Shown: positions 8,390 to 17,463 of the stretch, piece after piece
How the letters are laid out: every line of letters starts with the position of its first letter
Position numbering within the stretch: position 1 is the first letter of the stretch
Source of the DNA: Bacillus sp. AFS006103
GTDB lineage: Bacteria > Bacillota > Bacilli > Bacillales > Cytobacillaceae
Length of the DNA: 64,000 bases
Assembly (NCBI GenBank): GCA_002559145.1
Contig: NTXX01000028.1
Span: 41,651-105,650, forward strand
Direction: 5' to 3'
The notes under the pieces: generated by a model
What the model was told of the DNA's origin: nothing
Database searches by the model: none
Seen by the model: only the letters and a program-made list of their open reading frames with translations
Translations under genes and position numbers: made by a program

Positions 8390-9484
8390 ATGGAATTATC
8401 TCAGGAACAATTTTTCAAAAGTTATAACATTAGCAAATCTGATTTTGATGCGGCAGAAATAAATTGGGAGTCCCTATTAGACATATATAAAGAATACTCC
8501 TCATATAAAGAAACGTTAAAGCCCACAGCAGAGTATATATCAAATATGTTACGTACACACCCGGAAGCTCATTCAGTTAGATCGAGAGTTAAAGACCCAG
8601 AACATCTAATTGATAAAATTATTAGAAAGATAATTAGAGAAAAGAAAAATAAACCTGATTATACAGTTGACATTAATAATTACAAAAACGAAATTACTGA
8701 TTTAATTGGGATTCGAGTTCTTCATCTTTATAAGGATCAGGCCGTTTCCATTGATAAATTTATCAGGGAGCTATGGAATTTAAAAGAAAAGTGTACGATT
8801 AATTACCGTGAAGGTGATTACGCCAAAGAGGAAGAACACAAAGACAATGAATTATTTAACTTCAAAGTACATCCTGCTGGTTATCGTTCATGGCATTATC
8901 TAATTAGCACTAAAGCAACAAAACATCTACATATTGCAGAAATACAGGTAAGAACAATCTTTGAAGAAGGTTGGAGCGAAATCGATCACCAACTCAGATA
9001 TCCTAACGATACAAATAACGCGCAGCTTACTAAGCAATTATTAGTATTAAATAGAATTGCCGGTAGTGCTGACGAAATGGCAACGTCAATTAGAGAATTA
9101 AAGCTTAACACAGGGAAATTAGAAGCTGAAAATCTCAAAAAACAAAATGCAATTGATGAATTAAAAACGCAGCTTGAAGAGGTACTAAAAGATTATAAGG
9201 TTGAAAAAGCTGATAAAGAAAAACTTCAATCTAAAGTTCAAAAACTGGAAAGCTCACTTACATTTACAATTCCTAGTAAACAACAGCAAGAGTTCATGGT
9301 TATTGGTAGTGGGAAAATTAGAAATGGCTTAAACTTAAACTTATTTGCTGGTCCAGGGCCATTAGTAGTTGAACATGATAAAAATGGTATATTTGATACA
9401 AAGAAATATTTAGAGGGCTATACACACCCTGCTCTTAAAAAGGATGATACTCCCCCCTCTATTTCAATTAAAAACAGAAAATAA
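8390..9484 (+). CDS. RelA/SpoT-domain (p)ppGpp-synthetase-like protein
   Basis: The first ~210 residues match the RelA/SpoT synthetase domain that transfers pyrophosphate from ATP to GTP/GDP: RSRVKDPEHLIDKIIRK (substrate loop), DLIGIRVLHLY (metal-site Asp), GYRSWHYLI, and the diagnostic EIQVRTIFEEGWSEIDH block. There is no hydrolase domain. A coiled coil (residues ~220-290) and a short C-terminal domain follow, longer than a minimal small alarmone synthetase. The start at 8390 is preferred to 8381 because AGGAG abuts the latter. TATAAT lies at 8350-8355. Neighbours are a DUF6037 and an HNH gene, so a stress or anti-phage alarmone or toxic-nucleotide role is possible but inferred. Confidence 0.82.
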   Translation: MELSQEQFFKSYNISKSDFDAAEINWESLLDIYKEYSSYKETLKPTAEYISNMLRTHPEAHSVRSRVKDPEHLIDKIIRKIIREKKNKPDYTVDINNYKNEITDLIGIRVLHLYKDQAVSIDKFIRELWNLKEKCTINYREGDYAKEEEHKDNELFNFKVHPAGYRSWHYLISTKATKHLHIAEIQVRTIFEEGWSEIDHQLRYPNDTNNAQLTKQLLVLNRIAGSADEMATSIRELKLNTGKLEAENLKKQNAIDELKTQLEEVLKDYKVEKADKEKLQSKVQKLESSLTFTIPSKQQQEFMVIGSGKIRNGLNLNLFAGPGPLVVEHDKNGIFDTKKYLEGYTHPALKKDDTPPSISIKNRK

Positions 9485-9559
9485 TGATTAATATGGATAC
9501 TTTGCTTAAAGCACAAAAAGAGAAAGTAACATAGGGATATTAGTTTGTGGGGAGGCATT

Positions 9560-10129
9560 ATGAAATTAAATGGTTTAAAAGAATTATATCAATGTATGAA
9601 GCAACAAAAGATAGAACGCTATAAATTCGATTTTATTTACCAATCTGTACAGTTTGATGTTCTGTACTTTATCGATGAAATTCCCAATATACTTGCTTTT
9701 GGAATTAAGCAGCATAACTACTATTTTGAAATTCCTGTTGGTAAAGATTTTGAGATAACAGCCTACTTAAATGAGTACCATAAGTTTTGCAAAATTATGG
9801 GCTTTGAATATAACCCAGATAGTCATTATAAACCTGCTTACTTTTTCGAAGAGTTTAATAAAAATATCCCTAAGATAGCCTTACCCACCAATGTTCCAAA
9901 GCCTAGCCAAGTAGCAATATATCGAGATAAAGTTGAGGAAGCAGCTAAAATCTATTTTGTTAAATGGCGAGATAATAGTAAAGTTGGACATAAAGTAAGC
10001 ACCGAAAATCTTGAAAAGACAAGGTTGTTACTCTCTTATAAAGCGTATCGTATGTGTAAAGAAAAAAACATTAGTAGCTGCTGGAGTGCTAATCCTGAAG
10101 ACGAAAATCCATTTAAACACCCTAATTAA
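9560..10129 (+). CDS. DUF6037 family protein
   Basis: A 190-residue cytosolic protein whose N-terminus (MKLNGLKELYQCMKQQKIERYKF) and FFEEFNKNIP block are characteristic of DUF6037, a family of unknown function. GGGGAGG lies 6 bases before this ATG; the upstream ATG at 9545 is inside the ribosome site and is rejected. It follows the RelA/SpoT-like gene by 75 bases on the same strand with no obvious terminator between, so co-transcription is likely. Confidence 0.75.
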   Translation: MKLNGLKELYQCMKQQKIERYKFDFIYQSVQFDVLYFIDEIPNILAFGIKQHNYYFEIPVGKDFEITAYLNEYHKFCKIMGFEYNPDSHYKPAYFFEEFNKNIPKIALPTNVPKPSQVAIYRDKVEEAAKIYFVKWRDNSKVGHKVSTENLEKTRLLLSYKAYRMCKEKNISSCWSANPEDENPFKHPN

Positions 10130-10318
10130 ATTTTTTGGTGAAACCTTTGGTCACTATTTAATTAAATAAGCTAAAAAGCAAATTTAAGATGTTTCTAAAC
10201 GGCCAGAATTAATGAATAGAGCACAAATAACAAGCCAATTTTCAAATGTATCTTATCCGATATTTCTTAAGCTTGGTCTTATAAAAACAAAAGGAAAACT
10301 AAATATGGAGGAAAGAAT

Positions 10319-11335
10319 ATGAATCAAGAGCATCACATTCCATTTTCAAATATGAAATGTGATTATAAACATTGCTTTTTGTGTGGCGCACCACTAACAG
10401 AAGAAAATTCTTCGGATGAGCATGTGATACCCTCATGGTTGCAAAAAAAACATGACTTATGGAATCAACAATTAAGATTAATGAATCATACATATATATC
10501 ATACAGGTACCTTAAGATTCCTTGCTGTAAACCATGCAACAATACTTTTTTAAGTGAAATTGAAAATGAAATTAAAAATGCGTCGGTTTCTTTTGAAGAG
10601 TTTAATAAGCTTGATAGAATAACCATTTTCAAATGGTTATTGAAAATATATTACGGATTGCTATTTAAAGACATGTCCTTAATTGCTGATAGGAAAAATC
10701 TAAATCGAGGGACAATAGTAAGTAAGGAATTACTAAAAAAATATAAGATGATCCACGAATTTTTGCAGTCTACACGTATTACTATGCACTTTCATAAGGA
10801 ACCATTTTCCTTATTTATTTTCAAATTACATTTAAGCCCATATAATGATTCAAGATTTGATTTTCATTATACAGATGACCAACAACGAACTCAGTTAGCC
10901 ATTCAAATTGGAGAAATTGGAATTATTCTTTGTATTGGGGAAGATGGGATAATTTCGGAGTTGATGAGTGAAGAAATTATTCCATTTCAGCAACACACCC
11001 TGCATCCAATTCAATTTTCAGAATTAATAGCTAAGGTATTTTATAATAGAGCTAGGTTAATAACTCCGCCATCTTATTTATTAGTAAATGGTAAAGGGAC
11101 AAGCGAAATTATTTCTCACCTTAATTCATTTAGAGGTGAATATTTTACTGAATTTAAGTTAAAAGAATTTGCAATGTTCTTTTCACACCAATTACAAAAG
11201 TTTAGAATAAGTTTTGATGATATCTATTTTAAGGAATCTGACCTCGTTTCCAGTTACTTGTATAATCAAGAAAATGAACTTTATTTATTGGATAAATTTG
11301 GGATTACTCTAAAGGATAAAATTAATCAACATTAA
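10319..11335 (+). CDS. HNH-type endonuclease-like protein
   Basis: A 338-residue protein with an N-terminal zinc-binding HNH-like module: CFLCG (residues ~20-24), SDEHVIPSWL carrying the His pair position, and IPCCKPCNN, giving two CxxC pairs and the terminal Asn. Such modules make metal-dependent nucleases. The remaining ~250 residues have no recognised domain. GGAGGAAAGAAT precedes the ATG. It is third in the same-strand series after the RelA/SpoT-like and DUF6037 genes. Substrate is unknown; a defence nuclease is an inference. Confidence 0.7.
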   Translation: MNQEHHIPFSNMKCDYKHCFLCGAPLTEENSSDEHVIPSWLQKKHDLWNQQLRLMNHTYISYRYLKIPCCKPCNNTFLSEIENEIKNASVSFEEFNKLDRITIFKWLLKIYYGLLFKDMSLIADRKNLNRGTIVSKELLKKYKMIHEFLQSTRITMHFHKEPFSLFIFKLHLSPYNDSRFDFHYTDDQQRTQLAIQIGEIGIILCIGEDGIISELMSEEIIPFQQHTLHPIQFSELIAKVFYNRARLITPPSYLLVNGKGTSEIISHLNSFRGEYFTEFKLKEFAMFFSHQLQKFRISFDDIYFKESDLVSSYLYNQENELYLLDKFGITLKDKINQH

Positions 11336-11363
11336 TACTATTATTCGTAAAAATCATATTATG

Positions 11364-11377
11364 CGAACGTTAGTTCT
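11364..11377 (+). promoter_or_regulatory. LexA-box-like site before xerS
   Basis: CGAACGTTAGTTCT keeps the CGAAC-N4-GTTC core of the Bacillus LexA (DinR) operator, with two mismatches in the variable part. It is followed by TATAAT at 11384-11389, 24 bases before the recombinase ATG. Confidence 0.45.
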
Positions 11378-11412
11378 ATTATGTATAATATATTTTACTG
11401 AGGTGTTTTTTT

Positions 11413-12525
11413 ATGGCAATTTCCAAACAACATGAGAAATATGAGAAACAATTAGAAATCTTGCTCAAAGAAATGCCTACCTATGTGGTGGAATACGTGG
11501 ATGCTAAGCAAGACAACCGCTCTCCCCTAACGCTATTTAATTACGTTAGAGATTTCCGTGATTTCTTTTATTGGTTAATAACTGAGGGAATTGCTAAGTG
11601 TGAACAAATTAAAGATATCCCAACAGATATACTAGCAACCCTTACACTAGATGAAGCCAGGAATTATTTTAAATTTTTGGCGAGGAAAAAGTATAAGGTA
11701 TCACAAGCAGATGATGAAACGAAGCAAATTCATGCTAAGACGGTAAACCGACATAAGTCCTCCCTCCGCTCCTTGTTTAAATATCTAACTATCGAAGCGG
11801 AATTAGACAATAATGAACCCTATTTTCACAGGAACGTGATGCAAAAAATTGAAGTAACTAAAGTCAAAGAAACCTTTAATGAGAGAGCCAAACAATTGAC
11901 CGATAAGATTTTTATTGGGGATAAGGATCTAGAGTTCTTAGATTATATAAAAGGTTTTGAATATGAGAGCTCCCTCTCCCCAACTCAACTTAAATATTTT
12001 AATCGTGATCGGGAACGAAATATTAGTATCGTCTCCCTCTTTTTAGGGACCGGAATCCGGGTAAATGAACTATCGAACCTAAGGATTAAAGATATTGATT
12101 TTACTTCAAAAGAGATTAGTGTAATACGAAAAGGAAATAAAAAAGATACTGTTTCAGTCACCCCTTCTAGTATGGATGATCTTCAAGCTTATCTTTCCGT
12201 TAGAAACGAAAGATATAAAGCTGGTACCGGGGAAAACGAATTTGTGTATGTCAAATTATACAATAATGAACCTAGGCCACTTACCAATCGAGCAATTGAA
12301 GATATTGTTTACAAATATACTAAAGCGTTTGACAAAAGGATGTCCCCTCATAAACTAAGACATACTTATGCAACGAATCTTGCAGAACAAACTAATGGTG
12401 ATATTCCATTGATTATGTCACAACTTGGTCATAGTTCTTCCGATATTTCATTGTTATACATTAATACAACGAGAGAAAAAGCTAGATTGGCTTCAGAGGC
12501 ATTGGATAAACGTAGAGAAAAATGA
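11413..12525 (+). CDS. xerS: XerS-like tyrosine recombinase
   Basis: A 370-residue tyrosine recombinase of the single-protein XerS type of Firmicutes. The N-terminal SAM-like domain (PTYVVEYVDAKQDNRSPLTL) is characteristic. The catalytic set is visible: Arg216 in GTGIRVNEL, Lys240, HKLRH (His313, Arg316), His340 in QLGH, and nucleophile Tyr349. It cuts and rejoins DNA at a dif-like site; on a plasmid it could resolve multimers or integrate the element. The start has TGAGGTG upstream. A LexA-like operator lies in its promoter. Whether it is the host-type XerS or an element integrase cannot be told from sequence alone. Confidence 0.85.
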   Translation: MAISKQHEKYEKQLEILLKEMPTYVVEYVDAKQDNRSPLTLFNYVRDFRDFFYWLITEGIAKCEQIKDIPTDILATLTLDEARNYFKFLARKKYKVSQADDETKQIHAKTVNRHKSSLRSLFKYLTIEAELDNNEPYFHRNVMQKIEVTKVKETFNERAKQLTDKIFIGDKDLEFLDYIKGFEYESSLSPTQLKYFNRDRERNISIVSLFLGTGIRVNELSNLRIKDIDFTSKEISVIRKGNKKDTVSVTPSSMDDLQAYLSVRNERYKAGTGENEFVYVKLYNNEPRPLTNRAIEDIVYKYTKAFDKRMSPHKLRHTYATNLAEQTNGDIPLIMSQLGHSSSDISLLYINTTREKARLASEALDKRREK

Positions 12526-13080
12526 ATTTCTTAAAAAGACGTGGAGGACATTTGTATGTACACAGTTATGTGTGTCCGTGATTTTAATTCATTTAAACAA
12601 AGATCATTTTATGATGCCACCAGGAAACTAATTTTGTTTTCCTAATAAAAGAAGGTACAAATGGGGAATTTCAAAGAATACATATCAATGGTTATTCCGC
12701 CTATTTTAACTATGTAAACGATGTATTTTAGTACCGAGCGAAGTAAAAGTTAAAAGGTTTTTAAAAACTGATATAATGGAAATACGGGAAACAATGTATT
12801 CAGCAGAAGCCATAGTAGTTCCAAAAGAATGAAAGGCTGAACAAATACAACGAAATCAATCTTGAAGAATTACTTGCTTGAGTAGCTTTTACAAAATTAC
12901 ATAGTGTTAAGAAACGGGCAAGTATTCCTCCTCTACCCTTCTTGGCGATGTTCATGAATTTTATTAGTTTTTTCAATGGCTGAACAAGTTTATTTAGCCT
13001 TTACAATAGCGTTGTTATGTATTCAATTTGAATCAGCAATAACAAATCAACGGTTAAATAAAAAAAGTCTGGTAACAGGC
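12526..13080. other. gene-poor stretch
   Basis: About 555 bases with only short frames lacking ribosome sites. A 33-codon open stretch near 12740-12830 ends with PKE-stop and could be a gene remnant. I see no convincing gene, tRNA or terminator. Confidence 0.5.
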
Positions 13081-13335
13081 TTATAATTTACTTTTAACTG
13101 TCATATATTCAACATTTTTTATTGGAATAACATAATCGTATCCTTGGCGACCTTTTAGTGAAAACATGGATATTTCGGGATGATAACCAGTAAAGTACCC
13201 TTCAATTCTTTCAATTTCATTACCTACTTTGTGGGCTACTTCAATCGTTAAATTGTTTCGATCACAAAAATCAAAAAAATTGTATTCTTCATCAGTTCTA
13301 ATAATATGATCATCTTCATCTCTATATTTAGACAA
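13081..13335 (-). CDS. small hypothetical protein
   Basis: An 84-residue acidic, soluble protein with TTG start preceded by GAGGTGG 5 bases upstream. The C-terminal half (GYFTGYHPEISMF ... VIPIKNVEYM) has the alternating pattern of a small beta-barrel, vaguely like YolD-type proteins, but I do not assign a family. It is divergent from the toxin-antitoxin pair. Confidence 0.5.
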   Translation of the reverse strand: MSKYRDEDDHIIRTDEEYNFFDFCDRNNLTIEVAHKVGNEIERIEGYFTGYHPEISMFSLKGRQGYDYVIPIKNVEYMTVKSKL

Positions 13336-13520
13336 GCTACCACCTCATCAGCTTTATTATCAATAAAACCTATGAATAGATTGGACGAGTTATGCTTGAA
13401 AAAATAAAATTTAATTTATTGGTTTATGAACGTTCTTCCAGGGAAAACCTAGGTAGAACCTATGGAAATCCCCTTTTCCGTATGATACAATATCTCTAAT
13501 AAGAGAGGAGTGGTTTTCTA

Positions 13521-13661
13521 ATGATTAAAAATCGTGAGAAGATCGCAGATCAAGCTGAATTCGAAACAGAAAATAATGGTGTTAAAGTAGGAAAAGCTTA
13601 CGAGTTTCTTTTTGAAGGGGAAAATAAAGATTATGACGAAGAGTACGCCGATTACATCTGA
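13521..13661 (+). CDS. antitoxin candidate of a PemK/MazF-type pair
   Basis: A 46-residue, strongly acidic protein (MIKNREKIADQAEF ... NKDYDEEYADYI). AGAGAGGAG sits 10 bases before its ATG. Its end overlaps the start of the PemK-like toxin in another frame, the usual translational coupling of type II pairs. It would bind the toxin and block its active site. No DNA-binding domain is seen, so repression of the operon, if any, differs from MazE. Confidence 0.65.
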   Translation: MIKNREKIADQAEFETENNGVKVGKAYEFLFEGENKDYDEEYADYI

Positions 13662-14028
13662 TGAGGTTCTCCAACAAGGACATCTATGGGTGGCGCCAAT
13701 ATGGTCCCATACAGACAATAAATTTGTTCCACGTCCCGTTCTTATTGTTGGTAATGATAGAGCTAACGATAAGGTTGGTTTAATTATCAACTTTGTAACG
13801 AAACAAGGTGCCCGTGATGACTTCGATGTTAAACTTAAATATTGGTCTGAATCAGGTTTAAAAGTCCCCTCTTGGGTAAGAACGTCTAAACCTCTTACAA
13901 TTCTAAAAAACGATTTAAAACAAGATATTGTTGAGAGAGATGGCGTTGAAAAACCTAGGGGATACATAGGGGAACTTCATCCAGAAGATCTCGCCAATGT
14001 TTTGGAAATGTGTAGACATATATTTTAA
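13633..14028 (+). CDS. PemK/MazF-family toxin (endoribonuclease)
   Basis: A 131-residue toxin of the PemK/MazF family, which cuts mRNA at short motifs. GHLWVAPIWSHTDNKFVPRP is the conserved first strand with the proline pair, PVLIVGND follows, and residues ~75-131 (KPLTILKNDLKQDIVERDG) match the family's later strands. The start at 13633 overlaps the antitoxin by 29 bases, with GAAGGGG upstream. The earlier frame start at 13612 lacks a ribosome site. The pair likely stabilises the element by post-segregational killing. Confidence 0.8.
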   Translation: MTKSTPITSDEVLQQGHLWVAPIWSHTDNKFVPRPVLIVGNDRANDKVGLIINFVTKQGARDDFDVKLKYWSESGLKVPSWVRTSKPLTILKNDLKQDIVERDGVEKPRGYIGELHPEDLANVLEMCRHIF

Positions 14029-14077
14029 AGGGGACCGAGTAGGTTCTTTTTTACTTTACATATGAAATTTATTAATT

Positions 14078-14112
14078 AAAGGGGTGCAAATAATAAAATG
14101 CACTCCTTTTTT
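14078..14112 (+). terminator. Rho-independent terminator
   Basis: AAAGGGGTGCA pairs with TGCACTCCTTT and is followed by T-run. It ends the toxin-antitoxin operon. Confidence 0.85.
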
Positions 14113-14203
14113 CTGCAATTATGATTTGGACTAAGGTGTACAAAAGTGCGGTTTTGTAGTGGATTTATAGACTTATTAAGAACTATGAAAGGAAGAAAAT
14201 ATT

Positions 14204-15343
14204 TTGAAATATAAAGACGCAAAATCTCTATTTGATCAAGATCAAAAAAGATTTCAACAGATGTTAAGACCGTTGGATTCTGCTTTATCAGTTTATCAGA
14301 GAAATTTCATATCTGTGAGGGACAATATTAGTAAGCATGAAACAATGTTGAAGTCTACTGTCTCATCTTCCGAACTACTTAGAAATCAATTGCTCGAGAC
14401 AATTAATCAGACTCAAAATATTCTTAACAATAGCTTGATTCCTGCTATGAAATCAGTGTCGGTAAGTCGAATTGACCTAAATGAAGCAATTAGTCCAATT
14501 TTAAAATCTGTTGCTCAAAATCAACGTACTCTCGCTTACTCAATTGATCCATTTATAGCAAAACAAAACAAGTTGTTTAAAAATATAACCAGACAGTTAT
14601 CAAACATTGCAGTGCCTCTACCTCAAAATAGAGCAGCGGCGGTAATTATAGATTCTTCTCGGATAAACGAATTAATGACTTCCTTTAGAACTACTTTGAG
14701 TCAAGCTGCTTTAAATATCGATTTTACTGGATTAGATGAACTTGACATAACTATAAATTCAGAAGAGGCTAATCAGGCGATAAATATAGCTGAAGCAGAT
14801 TTACCAGGGTCTATCTTAGTAACTAGTCCTAAGAAAAAGTTAATTGATATGACTGAAGAAGATTTAATCAACTTGCTGAAAAGATGTATTAATCCTAAAA
14901 CACAAGCATTTTCATTGCTAGGATTTATATACGCATTATATTCAGACTATGTTAATGAGGCAGCACGGATCCTTATAGAAATCATGTTGGTTGTTTGCTG
15001 TTCGTTATTAACTGGCCATTATGATGCAGAAGTAAAAGCTGCTATTAAGGAACGTGTTATGGAAACAACAACAGTGAAAGATTTAAGAAAGGTTATTACT
15101 AAATATGTAAAATTCAATCCTTATGGACAATTAGCTTTTGTTAGAAAAGACTCCTACCTTCGTAAAGGTTCTTCAAAGAATGCTCCTTTGGTTACGAAAA
15201 CAAAAATAACATCTAAAACCCCTTTAACAATATTGGACAGGCGTAGTAATTGGTTAAAAGTTGAGATAGACGATGGGGACTACCATGGTGAAATAGGGTG
15301 GGTACAAGAATCAGCGGTGGTTAAGTATAAAAGAGTGAAATGA
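14204..15343 (+). CDS. helical protein with C-terminal bacterial SH3 domain
   Basis: A 379-residue protein with TTG start and GAAAGGAAG upstream. Residues 1-150 are long helices, likely coiled coil. A short hydrophobic stretch lies near 250 (ILIEIMLVVCCSLLTG). The last ~65 residues (SYLRKGSSKNAPLVTK ... WLKVEIDD ... GEIGWVQESAVV) form an SH3_3-type domain. Usually such domains bind peptides or wall material, but there is no signal peptide, so this one may act inside the cell. No family name can be given. Confidence 0.6.
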   Translation: MKYKDAKSLFDQDQKRFQQMLRPLDSALSVYQRNFISVRDNISKHETMLKSTVSSSELLRNQLLETINQTQNILNNSLIPAMKSVSVSRIDLNEAISPILKSVAQNQRTLAYSIDPFIAKQNKLFKNITRQLSNIAVPLPQNRAAAVIIDSSRINELMTSFRTTLSQAALNIDFTGLDELDITINSEEANQAINIAEADLPGSILVTSPKKKLIDMTEEDLINLLKRCINPKTQAFSLLGFIYALYSDYVNEAARILIEIMLVVCCSLLTGHYDAEVKAAIKERVMETTTVKDLRKVITKYVKFNPYGQLAFVRKDSYLRKGSSKNAPLVTKTKITSKTPLTILDRRSNWLKVEIDDGDYHGEIGWVQESAVVKYKRVK

Positions 15344-15392
15344 ACATAAAGAGAACTAAGCCGTATTAAGGGAATGACAAATGAAAAAACTA

Positions 15393-15422
15393 AAACCTAT
15401 CTTTATGGATAGGCTTTTTTTA
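15393..15422 (+). terminator. Rho-independent terminator
   Basis: CCTATC-TTTATG-GATAGG followed by a T-run, 50 bases after the SH3-protein stop. Confidence 0.85.
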
Positions 15423-15699
15423 TGAAAATCATTAATTTGCTATTGGAAAATTCATTAAATAGTACATTATTTAATGATAACCTTCTGTTTTCTGAGTTTT
15501 TTTGTCTGTTTTTATTAATTCTCTAACTATAATTATCATTTTAGTCTAATGGTGAATATTGATTCTGGATCCAATTTGAAGGTGGTATAAAGGTGGTTTT
15601 TTATGCAAAAAAAATTGGGCATATCAGCTCCCGTTGAGTATCAGCCCCACCTACGCTGAATACCTTGATGGCCACCTTTGCCATCCAACCCAGATTGAT

Positions 15700-15741
15700 G
15701 AAGAAATGCCGATTTTCCTCAAAGGAATCATCGGCTTTTCA
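15700..15741 (+). terminator. hairpin in the gene-free stretch 15423-15858
   Basis: GCCGATT pairs with AATCATCGGC around TTCCTCAAAGG, followed by TTTTC. The stretch holds no gene; it includes phrases such as GGCCACC that recall IS ends but are too short to assign. Confidence 0.5.
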
Positions 15742-15858
15742 TTATTGGATAGGAGAACGCAGCGAATATAGTTTAAAGGTTATAGATTTATAGAAACCAT
15801 AGGGATTCATTTCCTTACAAACTACTAACTCTAAGCGTGTACAGATATTCGACTACCA

Positions 15859-16020
15859 TTATTTTTTTGTAGTATTAATAACTTCAGCCAATTGAATAAT
15901 GACTTCTCCTAATTTTTCAAGTTTCTTTTCAAATCGGAGAAATAGATAAATTGTAATTGCTATTGGAAATCCGAAGTTTCCTAACAAAGCCACCCAAAGG
16001 GGAATTTCTGCAGGAGTCAT
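15859..16020 (-). CDS. yvrJ: YvrJ family protein
   Basis: A 53-residue peptide, MTPAEIPLWVALLGNFGFP at the start, with one membrane helix (ALLGNFGFPIAITIYLFLRF) and a charged helix (EKKLEKLGEVIIQLAEVI). This is the YvrJ pattern; in B. subtilis yvrJ belongs to the genes grouped with sigma factor SigO and its partner RsoA. GAAGAGGTGAG precedes the ATG. It lies 74 bases downstream of the S8 protease gene and is probably read from the same promoter. Its presence here independently supports the SigO/RsoA identification upstream. Its biochemical role is unknown. Confidence 0.75.
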   Translation of the reverse strand: MTPAEIPLWVALLGNFGFPIAITIYLFLRFEKKLEKLGEVIIQLAEVINTTKK

Positions 16021-16094
16021 TGTCTCACCTCTTCTTTAATAATTTTATTTAAAAAGAAAATTAGAAATTTATTTTTATAACACACAAACCAAAT

Positions 16095-17012
16095 TCATGA
16101 TAAGTATAATGCTCCACATCCTTCGATTTCTTTATGTCCCAAATTCATAGGTTTTGTACTTTTGCATAACAGGGAAAATATCTCGCTTTCATTTAAAGTT
16201 TTCCCTTTTCTTCTTTCTTGATCTATTAATAATGCGATTGCACCAGACACATGTGGTGTAGCCATTGAAGTGCCGGATAAAGCAATTAGACTCCCATTTA
16301 AATAAGATGACATTATCTCAACACCGGGAGCGTAAATATCAATTTGTTCATTTGTATTGGAAAAGGCAGTAATTTTATTATTTTTATCAATAGCGCCTAC
16401 TTCAATCACTTCTTGATATGCACCGGGGTACAAATATTCTCTGCTAAAAATATTGCCATCTCCATAATTTCCTGCTGCGGTTACTATAGGTATTTGAGCC
16501 TTAACAGCTCTTTTTACAGCTTCATGCAGATCGGAATTGTCAATTCTAACTCCTAATGATATATTAATCACACACACTTTTTCCTGATTTGGACCACGCC
16601 AATCAATAGAATAATGTATGGCTTCAATCAAGGATTTAACATCCCCTGCACCGTCTTCATTCAATACTTTTAAAGCAAGTATTCTAGCATCAGGTGCTAT
16701 TCCTATTACTTCATTATCGGTACTAAACTTTCCGGCGATAATGCCAGCAACATGAGTTCCATGGCCGTTGTTATCTTTATAGATAGATATGTCTCCTTTA
16801 TAGTCATTGGTAAAATTAAATCCATCAATAACCTGTCCTTTAAGATTCGGGTGTAAATCGTCTACTCCTGTATCAATCACTGAGATAATTACATTCTTAC
16901 CGGTTATATTTTGTTTCCATTTATTATTAGCTCCCACCTGATTAATATTGGATAAATATAAATCTTTAAAATCCATCGTTTTTAATGGATATAGATGTAT
17001 TCTATTGCTCAC
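16095..17012 (-). CDS. intracellular-type subtilisin (S8) protease
   Basis: A 305-residue serine protease with the complete triad: Asp47 in VIDTGVD, His84 in NGHGTHVAG, Ser249 in SGTSMATPH, and the oxyanion Asn in AAGN. It lacks a signal peptide and begins with a short LYP-containing extension (NRIHLYPLKT), like the LIPY-type inhibitory tail of Bacillus intracellular subtilisins. The start at 17012 (GTG) is chosen because the GTG at 17021 lies inside the GGAGGTGG ribosome site. It carries the cluster's AGGTTGT-N20-CTTTATT promoter. A role in processing the PLA2-like precursor or another cluster product is an inference. Confidence 0.88.
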   Translation of the reverse strand: MSNRIHLYPLKTMDFKDLYLSNINQVGANNKWKQNITGKNVIISVIDTGVDDLHPNLKGQVIDGFNFTNDYKGDISIYKDNNGHGTHVAGIIAGKFSTDNEVIGIAPDARILALKVLNEDGAGDVKSLIEAIHYSIDWRGPNQEKVCVINISLGVRIDNSDLHEAVKRAVKAQIPIVTAAGNYGDGNIFSREYLYPGAYQEVIEVGAIDKNNKITAFSNTNEQIDIYAPGVEIMSSYLNGSLIALSGTSMATPHVSGAIALLIDQERRKGKTLNESEIFSLLCKSTKPMNLGHKEIEGCGALYLS

Positions 17013-17034
17013 TTTAACCACCTCCTTTTTTAAA

Positions 17035-17069
17035 AATAAAGGGTGGTTAATAAAAAAAATTACAACCTT
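17035..17069 (-). promoter_or_regulatory. SigO/RsoA-type promoter of the S8 protease gene
   Basis: On the minus strand AAGGTTGT (17062-17069) is followed by exactly 20 bases and CTTTATT (17035-17041). The same two boxes with the same spacing occur at three other genes of the cluster. Confidence 0.65.
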
Positions 17070-17216
17070 TTAAAAGTATATATACTGCTTGTAAACATTT
17101 TTCATTAGACTTTCAAATCATATATAGATATTTAGTCTTATTTATTATTTTAAATATAAAACCCTGCCATTATATGTTAATATTAGGTAAATAGTTGACA
17201 AAATGAGGTGAGCAGT

Positions 17217-17459
17217 ATGTTACTTTTACCTATTCCATTAGTTTATTTTATTATTCTTGGTATATCCATAAAGAATGGAACATCTAAAACGCAATTACCT
17301 TCCTTAATTATTTTTGCACTAGGATTAATTATTACCTTATTTTCTAGGGGAAAAGGCTTTGAGTTGGCACCGATTACAACAACAGGTATAGCAATGATGC
17401 TAATTGCTATAATAGTTAGTTTTGTTACACTATTTGTAAAAAGACAAAGAGCACAATAG
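17217..17459 (+). CDS. small membrane protein, divergent within the cluster
   Basis: An 80-residue protein with three membrane helices (LIPLVYFIILGISI-like, LIIFALGLIITLF, MMLIAIIVSFVTLFV) and a basic tail. GAGGTGAGCAG supports the ATG at 17217 over the GTG at 17208. It is the only plus-strand gene in a minus-strand block, lies between the protease and the PLA2-like gene, and has no cluster-type promoter box. Position and small membrane form would suit a constitutive immunity protein, but this is inference. Confidence 0.6.
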   Translation: MLLLPIPLVYFIILGISIKNGTSKTQLPSLIIFALGLIITLFSRGKGFELAPITTTGIAMMLIAIIVSFVTLFVKRQRAQ

Positions 17460-17463
17460 TACG

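Noticed and set aside
12976..13086. 36-codon frame (MAEQVYLAFTIALLCIQFES)
   Set aside because: No ribosome site and it overlaps the end of the minus-strand gene at 13081.
13518..13967. 149-codon minus-strand frame
   Set aside because: It is antisense to the antitoxin and PemK-like toxin, which have coupling, ribosome sites and family match.
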